A stretch of DNA of 41,297 nt from an uncultured bacterium (lineage in GTDB: Bacteria; Bacteroidota; Bacteroidia; Bacteroidales; Bacteroidaceae), in the NCBI GenBank assembly GCA_905214795.1, contig CAJMNM010000028.1, positions 1 to 41,297 on the forward strand, read 5' to 3'. Numbering within the stretch: position 1 is the first letter of the stretch; every line of letters begins with the position of its first letter. Under the pieces are notes generated by a model, which saw only the letters and a list, made by a program, of their open reading frames with translations, was not told the DNA's origin and ran no database searches. This document shows positions 17,498-25,272 of the stretch, piece after piece. Both the position numbers and the translations under genes were made by a program.

Positions 17498-19120
17498 TCA
17501 GAAATTCAGTAATTGTCGATCTACCTCCTGACCATTCTTTAAGAATACAACAGTCAGTTTATCCATCTTCATGTCGTTTTCCATCCCTTCGCATTTCAGA
17601 GACAAAGCACAAGAAGCATAAGGCTCCAAAGATTTAACATGTCCTTTTGCTATCTGACTTTCACCAATCCACAATGCAATATCCAGTTCTTCTGAAGTTG
17701 ATAAACCAAAATTTTGAACTTCCAGACTAATGTTGTTATTCCATCTGTCATACATAGGATAAGCCGCTGAGACAATTGCCGGTTTATAATTAATATAAGA
17801 CAAACTGGCATATCCGAACAACATACGTCCTTTTTTGTCTTTACCTATCATCTTGGGGGCAAATTCATTGCGCTCAATACCTGTGTCCTTACCTTCAAAC
17901 GTTACGATCAGGTCATGTCCGTCTTTCTCTGTACGAACGGCTTTTGCCCCCCGTCCAAAATTGACCTCTGTAAACGAACCGAACCGCAATGACTTAACAT
18001 TAATATCCTTCTGTGGATTAAATCCGTCTTCTGCCTTTATTCTCACTTTAATATATGAAGTTGCAGTTGTTACAGTATCAGTATTTAGCACAGACAAAAG
18101 CATGCCTTTATTAAGCGGTATACAAATATTCTTTGAACTATGATTATCATTTGGCAAATCTTCCCATTTAATTGTGTCAATGACAGCAAAATTCATTTGT
18201 TCAGCACGACCATACTGATCTTGGAAAACTTTAGGACGCTCATATTTAAACCAATGTTCCACATAACCATCTTTATGAAATGACACCCCTGGTACATAAG
18301 CCTCACCTTGTTCAGTAACCCAATGAACACCATCTTTAGAACGTTCATAAAAAGCGATACGCCCCAACCAGTCATTTACTATCAGATGATACTGAAGACT
18401 GTCCCGCCAGATGACCGGATCTTCAAAACGTCCGTCAACCTGAGGGTAAACACGACGGTCTGTCAACTGCTTATATGGAGAAAGCCCATCACGACTGACC
18501 CATACGCCACCTCCACGGCAAACCATCAGATATGAACCGTCTTGTCTTTTTGCAAACGTCAGATTAGAAAGTCCCTCTATAATGCGTCGGCTACGCGGAT
18601 CGAAATTAAAATGGCTGTAAGTCCATGGTCCGTTCACTCCCGGAGCGATATAATAACCGTCAATCACGTATACCACAATTTTTCCGTCCTTCAACATAAA
18701 AGCCTCAGGATTGTGGCCTTTACCGATAGTATCCAGAATCTGATAAGGCCCTTCCAATTTTTCTGCCACGGCATGATAGACGGTTGATTTAGGCCAGAAC
18801 ATATGTCCCTTAGGGGAATTTTCGGGCCATCCGCATACAAACAAATGATATTTTGAGTCAGATGTCTGCAGGATGTTACCTCCCCAAAACGACATTCCGT
18901 TCATCTCTATACCATTATCGACATAACGCGGACGTACACTGTCTGCCCCCCAGACATCATCTGATAAGACTTCACCCTTCATGGGCTCAAAACGGTCCAT
19001 AAAACGAGCGCCTCGCACCAAATCTTTCCATTCAGCCGGACGCTGACGCTCTACCACTTGTGCTGAAAACGTTGAAATAATGCCGAATAAACTTCCGACA
19101 ATCAACATTACTTTTTTCAT
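17498..19120 (-). CDS. Exported beta-propeller glycosidase-like protein (GH43/GH32-clan-like), unassigned family
   Basis: A 540-residue protein with a signal peptide (MKKVMLIVGSLFGIISTFSA). Residues about 40-330 repeat the blade pattern of five-bladed propeller glycosidases: FWGGNILQTSDSKYHLFVCG, GKGHNPEAFMLKDGKIVVY, FEDPVIWRDSLQYHLIV and YERPKVF. Candidate catalytic acids are Asp60 (WGADSVRP), Glu139 (HNPEAF) and Glu233/Asp234 (FEDP), but I cannot assign roles. The C-terminal 130 residues look like an Ig-like or CARDB-type domain. It is the first gene of the four-gene operon and has a TATCTTTG -7 box about 45 bp before its ATG. It could be a GH43 outlier or a related family not yet assigned. 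Confidence 0.8.
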   Translation of the reverse strand: MKKVMLIVGSLFGIISTFSAQVVERQRPAEWKDLVRGARFMDRFEPMKGEVLSDDVWGADSVRPRYVDNGIEMNGMSFWGGNILQTSDSKYHLFVCGWPENSPKGHMFWPKSTVYHAVAEKLEGPYQILDTIGKGHNPEAFMLKDGKIVVYVIDGYYIAPGVNGPWTYSHFNFDPRSRRIIEGLSNLTFAKRQDGSYLMVCRGGGVWVSRDGLSPYKQLTDRRVYPQVDGRFEDPVIWRDSLQYHLIVNDWLGRIAFYERSKDGVHWVTEQGEAYVPGVSFHKDGYVEHWFKYERPKVFQDQYGRAEQMNFAVIDTIKWEDLPNDNHSSKNICIPLNKGMLLSVLNTDTVTTATSYIKVRIKAEDGFNPQKDINVKSLRFGSFTEVNFGRGAKAVRTEKDGHDLIVTFEGKDTGIERNEFAPKMIGKDKKGRMLFGYASLSYINYKPAIVSAAYPMYDRWNNNISLEVQNFGLSTSEELDIALWIGESQIAKGHVKSLEPYASCALSLKCEGMENDMKMDKLTVVFLKNGQEVDRQLLNF

Positions 19121-19164
19121 AATATATAGATTTATTTAATGGCGATCTAACGTAGAACCAGGTA

Positions 19165-19172
19165 CAAAGATA
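19165..19172 (-). promoter_or_regulatory. Promoter -7 box of the glycosidase operon
   Basis: CAAAGATA on the plus strand reads TATCTTTG on the minus strand, an exact match to the Bacteroides -7 consensus TAnnTTTG. It lies 44 bp from the first ATG, predicting a leader of about 39 nt. No -33 TTTG is present at 19-21 bp, which may mean activator dependence. Confidence 0.65.
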
Positions 19173-19432
19173 ATCTTATTTATCTGTAATGAGGTTCTTT
19201 TTTTGATTAAAGCTTTCAGATTTCTGATTTATCATCAATCACCTTTATGCGCTATTATAATCATTTGTATAAATATGTACTGCCATTTCAAGTACAGGCT
19301 TATTTACTGAGAACAAAAATAAATGATTAACATCACAGAACAAGGATAAAATGAACCTTATTTTATGGCATTACAAGCCATTGACTATTTGATCTAGAAA
19401 AAACTCATCCTAATACACACGAACATAAAAAC
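19173..19432. other. Upstream regulatory region of the glycosidase operon
   Basis: About 260 bp of the 406-bp gene-free stretch 19121-19526 lies between the operon promoter and the terminator of the cstA unit. No ORF of note. Two weak inverted repeats are visible: TGTACT at 19276-19281 with AGTACA at 19291-19296, about 105 bp upstream of the -7 box, and an ATAAAAT...ATTTTAT pair in the 19340-19365 area. Either could be an activator site; neither is assignable. Confidence 0.4.
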
Positions 19433-19472
19433 AAGAAGGTGATTACCGGCTTCTTCCGGAAATCACCTTCTT
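19425..19472 (-). terminator. Terminator of the cstA operon
   Basis: AAGAAGGTGATT (19433-19444) pairs perfectly with AATCACCTTCTT (19461-19472); after an A-A mismatch, CCGG pairs with CCGG around a CTTCTT loop. The minus strand continues GTTTTTATG, the U-rich tail. It lies about 55 bp past the stop of the small beta-barrel gene. Confidence 0.9.
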
Positions 19473-19526
19473 TTATATACTTATATTTTTAAAATAGGCC
19501 CCATTCAAAATATGGACCATATCCGC

Positions 19527-20003
19527 TTAGAAATAAAATCCTAAACCTAATTTAAGACCGACCTTGCTGCCATCGTCAAAATCATTCAGACTCATGTGAT
19601 AATAAAGTGCCGGCTCAATAGTTATAAAACGATTAATGAAAAAAGCATATCCTACTTCAGGGCAGAACTGCAAATTATTAATACTCTTTGTCTGATGTTC
19701 ATACTGAAGTCCGAAACCTAAATAAATTCCATTCTGAGTAAAATAATAACGGGCCCCTGTACCAATAGCAAAATTATCGGAATATCTTGTATGGTCATAT
19801 CCCAATACGCCATAAATCATCCAGGCCTGTTCCACAAAATAACCGGCATTGACATTCATACCTAATGTAAACTTCTCGTTGGAACTATAAGACATACCAA
19901 GCCCCGTTGCAGAAGCCGACAAATAAGTTGTTCCTTTATCAAACTGAGCTTTTGCTCCCACTGCCATTACCAGCAGCATCAATGAGAGAATGATCTTTTT
20001 CAT
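19527..20003 (-). CDS. Small outer-membrane beta-barrel protein
   Basis: A 158-residue protein with a clear signal peptide (MKKIILSLMLLVMAVGAKAQ) followed by about eight amphipathic strands separated by short turns (for example AIGTGARYYFT, GIYLGFGLQYEH, FITIEPALYYHMSL, SKVGLKLGLGFYF). It ends in aromatic Phe, as expected for recognition by the Bam machinery. It resembles the OmpA-barrel/OmpX-like porin families of Bacteroidota. The start is 41 bp after the small membrane gene, and the terminator follows it, so it is probably the last gene of the cstA operon. No substrate or function can be inferred; small barrels of this type are often structural or adhesive rather than true pores. Confidence 0.85.
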   Translation of the reverse strand: MKKIILSLMLLVMAVGAKAQFDKGTTYLSASATGLGMSYSSNEKFTLGMNVNAGYFVEQAWMIYGVLGYDHTRYSDNFAIGTGARYYFTQNGIYLGFGLQYEHQTKSINNLQFCPEVGYAFFINRFITIEPALYYHMSLNDFDDGSKVGLKLGLGFYF

Positions 20004-20044
20004 ACTTCAATCGTTTATAGTTATTATTCATGGATTACTTTCCA

Positions 20045-20236
20045 TCATCTTCCGTGCTTTTCCTTATAGCGGTATAACCACCAGAGAGCTACTATTATCA
20101 ATATATTAGCACCAATCGTCAGACATAAACGTGATGTGCTCACTGTTGTACGCGGAATAAACCAAGCATAGATTGCAGCTGAATATATTGTAAACACTGC
20201 CGGAATGAGGACCGACCGCCTTATCCTTTTTTTCAT
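20045..20236 (-). CDS. Two-helix membrane peptide translationally coupled to cstA
   Basis: A 63-residue protein with a basic N-terminus (MKKRIRRS), two hydrophobic segments (about residues 9-27 and 36-55) and a charged tail (YRYKEKHGR), consistent with a two-helix inner-membrane protein. Its ATG overlaps the cstA stop in an ATGA (20233-20236), a strong sign of translational coupling. In E. coli cstA is followed by the small soluble ybdD product; this peptide does not look like YbdD (no matching Cys/Arg tail) and is membrane-bound. I infer an accessory subunit or stabiliser of the CstA transporter. I do not recognise a named family. Confidence 0.8.
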   Translation of the reverse strand: MKKRIRRSVLIPAVFTIYSAAIYAWFIPRTTVSTSRLCLTIGANILIIVALWWLYRYKEKHGR

Positions 20237-21672
20237 CGTACTTGTCTTTTCTGTTTAATGTACCATCTTGAGAACATACCACACAATACTAATGCGACAA
20301 CTACTCCTATCACACAACTTACATTGTAAGGAAGACTGAAACCTTCAGGTGCGACAAGAATATAAGTGGTGCAGACACAAGTCATAAACATGGCAGGGAA
20401 AAGCGTCAGATAAATATTCTTTTGCCTACGCGCCAACCATACTGTAACGGCCCACAATGTAAAGATAGACAAAGTTTGATTAAACCAAGCAAAATAACGC
20501 CATAATATGTCAAAGTTGATATTCATTAACACTGCAGCTATCACAAACAGGGGTAAAGAAACCACCAAACGGTGTAAAATCGTATTTTGCTTATAATGTA
20601 AAAAGTCAGCTGTAATCAACCTGGCACTGCGGAAAGCAGTGTCTCCAGACGTCACAGGAGCTGCTACCACTCCCAAAATTGCCAGAATAGCTCCCACTGT
20701 TCCCAACCAATCATTGCAAATGGCATTGACAATAATGGCAGGATTTGAATTTCCGTTCGGAGACATCAATTCCAAAAGATGTTCATAACTTCCCGCATAT
20801 TTAATGGCTGCGGCCGCCCATATCAATGCAACAATACCTTCTGTTATCATGGAACCATAAAATACCCTACGTCCCAATTTCTCATTTTTCATACAACGTG
20901 CCATCATCGGGCTCTGCGTAGCATGAAAGCCACTTATCGCACCACAAGCTATTGTAATAAACAACATCGGGAAAATAGAAAGTTTCTGATTGGGATGATG
21001 ATTGGTAAATGCAGAAGTCAGTTCCGGCATCCAGCCGTTTTGAGTAAAGATACCGAATAATACTCCAACCGCCATAAACAACAATGCAATGCCAAACAAA
21101 GGATAAATCCGTCCGATCAGAGCATCTATAGGCAACAACGTAGCCAATATATAATAGGCAAAAATTACGATACTCCAAAACATTGGTGAACTGATCAGCC
21201 ATATATCCTTACCCATGGTCGCGAGCAAGCCTGCGGGCGTGGTAACAAATACTGTTCCCACCAGTACCATTAATATTAATGAAAATATACGCATCACCAA
21301 ACGTATGCCTCCCCCTAATTCATCACCGACAATCTCGGGTAAACTAGCACCGTCCTTTCTTAAGGAAATCATACCTGATAAATAATCATGCACAGCACCT
21401 CCGAAAATACATCCAAAAACAATCCATAAATAAGCGGACGGACCATAAAGAATACCTAAAATGGCACCAAAAATAGGTCCTGTCCCTGCAATATTCAGGA
21501 ACTGAATCATGTACACTTTCCAAGTAGGCATCGGAATATAATCCACTCCGTCCTGCATCGTATAGCAGGGCGTCTTACGCGAAGCGTCTACACCAAAAAC
21601 TTTCTCTACGATGGCTCCATAAACAAAATACCCCAACAGAAGCAATATCAGAGCCCCACAAAATGAAATCAT
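20233..21672 (-). CDS. cstA: CstA-family carbon starvation transporter (short form)
   Basis: I start at the ATG at 21672 (479 residues, MISFCGALILLLLGYFVYG); an in-frame ATG at 21726 lies upstream of the promoter and is rejected. The protein is a polytopic inner-membrane protein with CstA hallmarks: CYTMQDGVDYIPMPTWKVY, FLNIAGTGPIFGAILG, HDYLSGMISLRKDGASLPE and SGDTAFRSARL. CstA proteins import pyruvate and/or peptides when carbon is short. E. coli CstA has 701 residues; the shorter form, missing the long C-terminal part, is what I would expect in Bacteroidota. First gene of a probable three-gene unit. Given the pyruvate:ferredoxin oxidoreductase at 29527, a pyruvate link is plausible but is inference. 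Confidence 0.93.
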   Translation of the reverse strand: MISFCGALILLLLGYFVYGAIVEKVFGVDASRKTPCYTMQDGVDYIPMPTWKVYMIQFLNIAGTGPIFGAILGILYGPSAYLWIVFGCIFGGAVHDYLSGMISLRKDGASLPEIVGDELGGGIRLVMRIFSLILMVLVGTVFVTTPAGLLATMGKDIWLISSPMFWSIVIFAYYILATLLPIDALIGRIYPLFGIALLFMAVGVLFGIFTQNGWMPELTSAFTNHHPNQKLSIFPMLFITIACGAISGFHATQSPMMARCMKNEKLGRRVFYGSMITEGIVALIWAAAAIKYAGSYEHLLELMSPNGNSNPAIIVNAICNDWLGTVGAILAILGVVAAPVTSGDTAFRSARLITADFLHYKQNTILHRLVVSLPLFVIAAVLMNINFDILWRYFAWFNQTLSIFTLWAVTVWLARRQKNIYLTLFPAMFMTCVCTTYILVAPEGFSLPYNVSCVIGVVVALVLCGMFSRWYIKQKRQVR

Positions 21673-21703
21673 AATATTATTTAACTTATTATTTAAAAAC
21701 GTG

Positions 21704-21735
21704 CAAAAGTAACAATTTACAATCAATATTCCAAT
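21704..21735 (-). promoter_or_regulatory. Promoter of the cstA operon
   Basis: CAAAAGTA at 21704-21711 reads TACTTTTG on the minus strand (exact TAnnTTTG). With a 20-bp spacer, CAAT at 21732-21735 reads ATTG, three of four bases of the -33 TTTG. The predicted leader to the ATG at 21672 is about 26 nt. Confidence 0.7.
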
Positions 21736-22024
21736 TATATTTTAAAACAGAAACTCAATTAATATTTTAATCTTAGTCACTAAACGTATATAATAAAGTC
21801 CTTCCAAACAGAATACTATATTATTAATTATATAAAACGAAATAGCCTCATCAACACCCACGAAGAATACAACTTATAACTCGAGTTATTAAAATAAGAA
21901 AGCGATATTATTCCACTTTTCACTACATAAAATAATTCATAACAATCATGCAACACAAGTTTCCTTTGTGACCTACAACCGAGCGTAATATTAGCATACG
22001 AACAGACAAAAACAAGAAATAAAG
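21736..22024. other. Divergent intergenic region with a 14-bp palindrome
   Basis: This is the middle of a 403-bp gap between cstA and the oxidoreductase gene. ATAACTCGAGTTAT at 21876-21889 is a perfect 14-bp palindrome, about 165 bp from either promoter. A 76-codon minus-strand ORF crosses the region but starts inside the opposite promoter and looks like chance. Nothing else is evident. Confidence 0.5.
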
Positions 22025-22055
22025 TCTGAAATATGAATAATCTTTTATAGCTTTG
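22025..22055 (+). promoter_or_regulatory. Promoter of the oxidoreductase-GH43 unit
   Basis: TAGCTTTG at 22048-22055 is an exact Bacteroides -7 box; TCTG at 22025-22028, 19 bp upstream, matches three of four bases of the -33 TTTG. Transcription should begin near 22061, so the ATG at 22076 is a better start than that at 22064. Confidence 0.7.
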
Positions 22056-22075
22056 CATTTTGTATGATAAACAAA

Positions 22076-23053
22076 ATGAATAAAATTTATAAAGTAGGAA
22101 TTATCGGCTGCGGACATATTGCCGAAAAAATGGCAGCGACACTGATAGAAATGACGGAAGCCCAACCATATGCTGTAGCGTCAAGACATATAGAAAAAGC
22201 ACAGGCTTTTGCCAAAAAGTGGAACATCAAAACCTGTTATGGCAGTTATGAAGAACTGGCCGACGACAAGAATGTGGACTTGATATATATAGCTGTTCCT
22301 CACTCTCACCATTATCAATATGCCCGCATGTGCATTGAAAAGGGGAAACCGGTATTATGCGAAAAGGCATTTACCGCAAACGCATTCCAGGCATGCCACT
22401 TGATCAGTCTGGCCGAACAAAATAAAGTATTCATTACAGAAGCGATATGGACCCGTTATATGCCATTGTCTATCAAAATGCAAGAGCTTATAAAAGACGG
22501 AATTATCGGCACGCCCCACATGTTAACGGCTAATATCGGTTATCCGATAAGCAATAAGGAACGTATTTTCAGTCCGGAACTTGCCGGAGGCGCATTACTC
22601 GACATCGGTGTCTACACGCTGAACTTTGCAGCCATGGCGTTTGGTACAGACATTACAGAAACTCATTCTGTATGCAATAAATTTAAAACAGGCGTTGACT
22701 CGCAGGAAAGCATTACTTTGTTCTACAAAGACGGAAAGATGGCGTCAATGCAGGCAACCACCTTTGCCTATACCGACCGCTCCGGCGTGATTTCGGGAGA
22801 TAAAGGCTATCTCATTGTTGAGAATATCAACAATCCGGAATGTATAAAAGATAATACGGAATATAAACAAATTGCGGTATATAAAGCCCCGCAGCAGATT
22901 ACAGGTTTTGAATATCAAGTCAGAGCATCTATTGAGGCCATAGAAAACGGATGGCTGGAGTCTCCTTATATGCCCCACAAGGAAACCATCAGAATCATGG
23001 AACAAATGGACAATCTGAGAAAAGAATGGGGCGTGGTTTACCCCTGTGACTGA
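22076..23053 (+). CDS. Gfo/Idh/MocA-family NAD(P)-dependent oxidoreductase
   Basis: Read from the ATG at 22076 the protein has 325 residues and begins directly with the Rossmann strand KVGIIGCGHIAEKM (Gly11-x-Gly13-x-x-Ala16). CEKAFT (Glu96, Lys97) is the family EKP motif with Ala in place of Pro, and GGALLDIGVYTL (Asp176, Tyr180) is the substrate-site D-x-x-x-Y segment. There is no signal peptide, so it acts in the cytoplasm. The family oxidises or reduces sugars, inositols and related polyols; the closest flavour is the dihydrodiol/D-xylose dehydrogenase-like group. The GH43 gene follows by 106 bp, so it may process a sugar that enzyme releases. Substrate is unknown. Confidence 0.93.
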   Translation: MNKIYKVGIIGCGHIAEKMAATLIEMTEAQPYAVASRHIEKAQAFAKKWNIKTCYGSYEELADDKNVDLIYIAVPHSHHYQYARMCIEKGKPVLCEKAFTANAFQACHLISLAEQNKVFITEAIWTRYMPLSIKMQELIKDGIIGTPHMLTANIGYPISNKERIFSPELAGGALLDIGVYTLNFAAMAFGTDITETHSVCNKFKTGVDSQESITLFYKDGKMASMQATTFAYTDRSGVISGDKGYLIVENINNPECIKDNTEYKQIAVYKAPQQITGFEYQVRASIEAIENGWLESPYMPHKETIRIMEQMDNLRKEWGVVYPCD

Positions 23054-23159
23054 CAATCAGAAAACTTATAAAAAACCAGCAGTTGAACTATCAGCCTCCC
23101 CCAGCTATTCTATTTTTATATAAAAATCAACAGGTTATTAAACCAACACATTAAATATC

Positions 23160-25064
23160 ATGAAAAAAATCATCACACTTGCCGCCCTGTCGTTATTAAC
23201 GATGGGCAACAGTTATGCAAAAAAACAAACTCAAGACTTTAAAGGTTACCTCTTCGCATATTTTGAAGGCAGCGGAGACGCTAATCTACAGGAGCACCTG
23301 CGTTTTGCAGTCAGCGAAGATGCCAAAAACTGGTATGCCCTCAACGGAAACCGGCCTGTTATCTTAAGTGATTCCATCAGTGAAAGCGGCGGTATACGCG
23401 ACCCGCATATCCTACGTGGTGAAGACGGCCGTTACTATATAGTAGCAACAGACATGAAGACAGCCAAATACGGATGGAACGAAAATCCGGGCATTGTTCT
23501 CATGAGTTCGGACGATCTCATTAACTGGCGTCATTCCAAAATCAATCTGTCAAAACAATATGCTGAACATTTTAGCGACGCCTACTGGGTATGGGCACCA
23601 CAGACCATTTATGACAAAAAAGCCGGGAAATACATGATTTATTTCACCTTGCAACGTACCGGTGACGGACGTAAAAGTCTCATTACATACTATGCCTATG
23701 CCAATAAAGATTTTACAGATTTTGAAAGTGAACCGAAAATGCTGTTCAACGCAAAATATGGAAGCATAGATAATGATATCATCGAGCACAAAGGCAAATA
23801 TCATCTTTTCTATAAAGGCAACACCAAAGATGAAAACGGAAAAGAAATAAAGAATGGAATACAACAAGCCATCTCTAAATCCTTGCATGGCAAATGGAAA
23901 GAAGATTTCAAGTATTTAGACGCTTATGCCGACTCACCTATTGGTGTTGAAGGAAGCGGAGTATTTAAACTCAACAACAGTGACGAATTCATCCTCATGT
24001 ACGATTTATATGGACATGGCAGATATGAATATCAGACATCAAAAGACCTTATACATTTCTCAGAAAAACCAGAATCGTTCAGAAAAGACTTTTTCCCACG
24101 CCATGGAACAGTCTGTTCTGTCACAGCTGAAGAATTGGAACGCCTGCAACAGAAATGGGGGTATGTACTGACCCACAAATTTGAAAGCAACGGCAATCCG
24201 ATCATCCGCCACAAACATACAGCAGACCCGGCCGTACTCGTTGAAGGCGACACCCTTTGGCTTTTTGCCGGACATGACATGAACGGCAACCAGAACGGTT
24301 ATGTCATGAAAGACTGGCTGCTCTATTCAACTACCGACATGAAACATTGGACCGAGCATCCATCACCATTACATATTGACGAATTCAAATGGGCCAAGAG
24401 CAAACAGGCTTATGCTGGACACGTTGTAAAAAAGAATGGTAAATATTACTGGTATGTCAGCACCAACTGGTGTGGCATCGGAGTCGCTGTAGCCGACCAT
24501 ATTACCGGCCCATATAAAGACGCGTTAGGCAAACCACTGCTTACCAACAAAGACTGTTTTGCTTCAAAACACAGTTGGGCATGTATTGATCCGGCCATAT
24601 TCATAGATGACGACGGTCAACCTTATATCTTCTGGGGTAACGGACAATGTTATTATGCCAAACTCAAAGACAACATGATAGAAATTGACGGTGAAATACA
24701 CCATATTGAAATCGACGCTGCTCATCCGTTTACAGAAGCACCTTGGGTACATAAATACAATGGTAAATATTACCTTACATATGCTTCAGAATGGCCTGAA
24801 AAAATAGCATATGCCATGTCCGACAAGATTGAAGGCCCCTATCGCCCGGTTAGTGTAATCAGTGAGATTGCGGGAAATTCAAACACAACTCATCCGGCTA
24901 TTGTCAACTTTAAGGGACAGTGGATTTTCTTCTCACACAACGGTGGTCTGCCAGATGGTACAAGTTACAGCCGTTCTGTGATAGCCGAGCCGATGTACTA
25001 CAATGCCGACGGAACCATAAAAAACATCCCTCCCACAGCTGAAGGAGTTAAAGAGTTGAAGTAA
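23160..25064 (+). CDS. Exported tandem GH43 protein (two five-bladed propellers)
   Basis: A 634-residue protein with a signal peptide (MKKIITLAALSLLTMGNSYA) and two GH43-like propellers in tandem. Each keeps a candidate triad. In the N-terminal unit (about 25-335): base Asp81 (GGIRDPHIL), pKa-tuning Asp204 (GSIDNDII), acid Glu264 (IGVEGSGVF). In the C-terminal unit (about 345-634): Asp356 (HTADPAVL), Asp477 (ACIDPAIF), Glu526 (PFTEAPWV). GH43 enzymes are inverting arabinofuranosidases, xylosidases or galactosidases, so an activity on pentose or galactose side chains is likely. The gap after the oxidoreductase has only TATTTTTA (23111-23118), one mismatch from a -7 box, so co-transcription is possible. 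No disruption is seen. Confidence 0.9.
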   Translation: MKKIITLAALSLLTMGNSYAKKQTQDFKGYLFAYFEGSGDANLQEHLRFAVSEDAKNWYALNGNRPVILSDSISESGGIRDPHILRGEDGRYYIVATDMKTAKYGWNENPGIVLMSSDDLINWRHSKINLSKQYAEHFSDAYWVWAPQTIYDKKAGKYMIYFTLQRTGDGRKSLITYYAYANKDFTDFESEPKMLFNAKYGSIDNDIIEHKGKYHLFYKGNTKDENGKEIKNGIQQAISKSLHGKWKEDFKYLDAYADSPIGVEGSGVFKLNNSDEFILMYDLYGHGRYEYQTSKDLIHFSEKPESFRKDFFPRHGTVCSVTAEELERLQQKWGYVLTHKFESNGNPIIRHKHTADPAVLVEGDTLWLFAGHDMNGNQNGYVMKDWLLYSTTDMKHWTEHPSPLHIDEFKWAKSKQAYAGHVVKKNGKYYWYVSTNWCGIGVAVADHITGPYKDALGKPLLTNKDCFASKHSWACIDPAIFIDDDGQPYIFWGNGQCYYAKLKDNMIEIDGEIHHIEIDAAHPFTEAPWVHKYNGKYYLTYASEWPEKIAYAMSDKIEGPYRPVSVISEIAGNSNTTHPAIVNFKGQWIFFSHNGGLPDGTSYSRSVIAEPMYYNADGTIKNIPPTAEGVKELK

Positions 25065-25101
25065 AACTCTGATTTCTTTAAAAAACATCTTAACCTTATT
25101 T

Positions 25102-25146
25102 AAACCCGCTTTTGAAGAACGTAAAATCAAAGGCGGGTTTCTTTAA
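25102..25146 (+). terminator. Terminator after the GH43 gene
   Basis: AAACCCGCTTTTGA (25102-25115) pairs with TCAAAGGCGGGTTT (25127-25140), a 14-bp stem with one G-U wobble and an 11-nt loop, followed by CTTTAATATG. It lies 38 bp after the GH43 stop. The T tail is short but the stem is strong. Confidence 0.8.
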
Positions 25147-25202
25147 TATGCTATAAAGGAAACCACACCACAAACAGACAATCTGATTTCACAAGCTGAA
25201 AA

Positions 25203-25234
25203 TTCGTATATTCAAGTAAAAAAATGTATGTTTG
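25203..25234 (+). promoter_or_regulatory. Promoter of the GHL10 gene
   Basis: TATGTTTG at 25227-25234 is an exact -7 box; TTCG at 25203-25206, 20 bp upstream, is a three-of-four -33 match. Transcription would begin near 25240, which excludes the in-frame ATG at 25228 and supports the ATG at 25273. Confidence 0.7.
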
Positions 25235-25272
25235 TAGATAGAAAAGCAATACATAACACCACACTACAAGAA

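Noticed and set aside
21828..22058. 76-codon minus-strand ORF in the cstA/oxidoreductase gap
   Set aside because: It begins within the opposite promoter, has no promoter of its own and its Phe/Leu-rich sequence fits translation of A/T-rich DNA.
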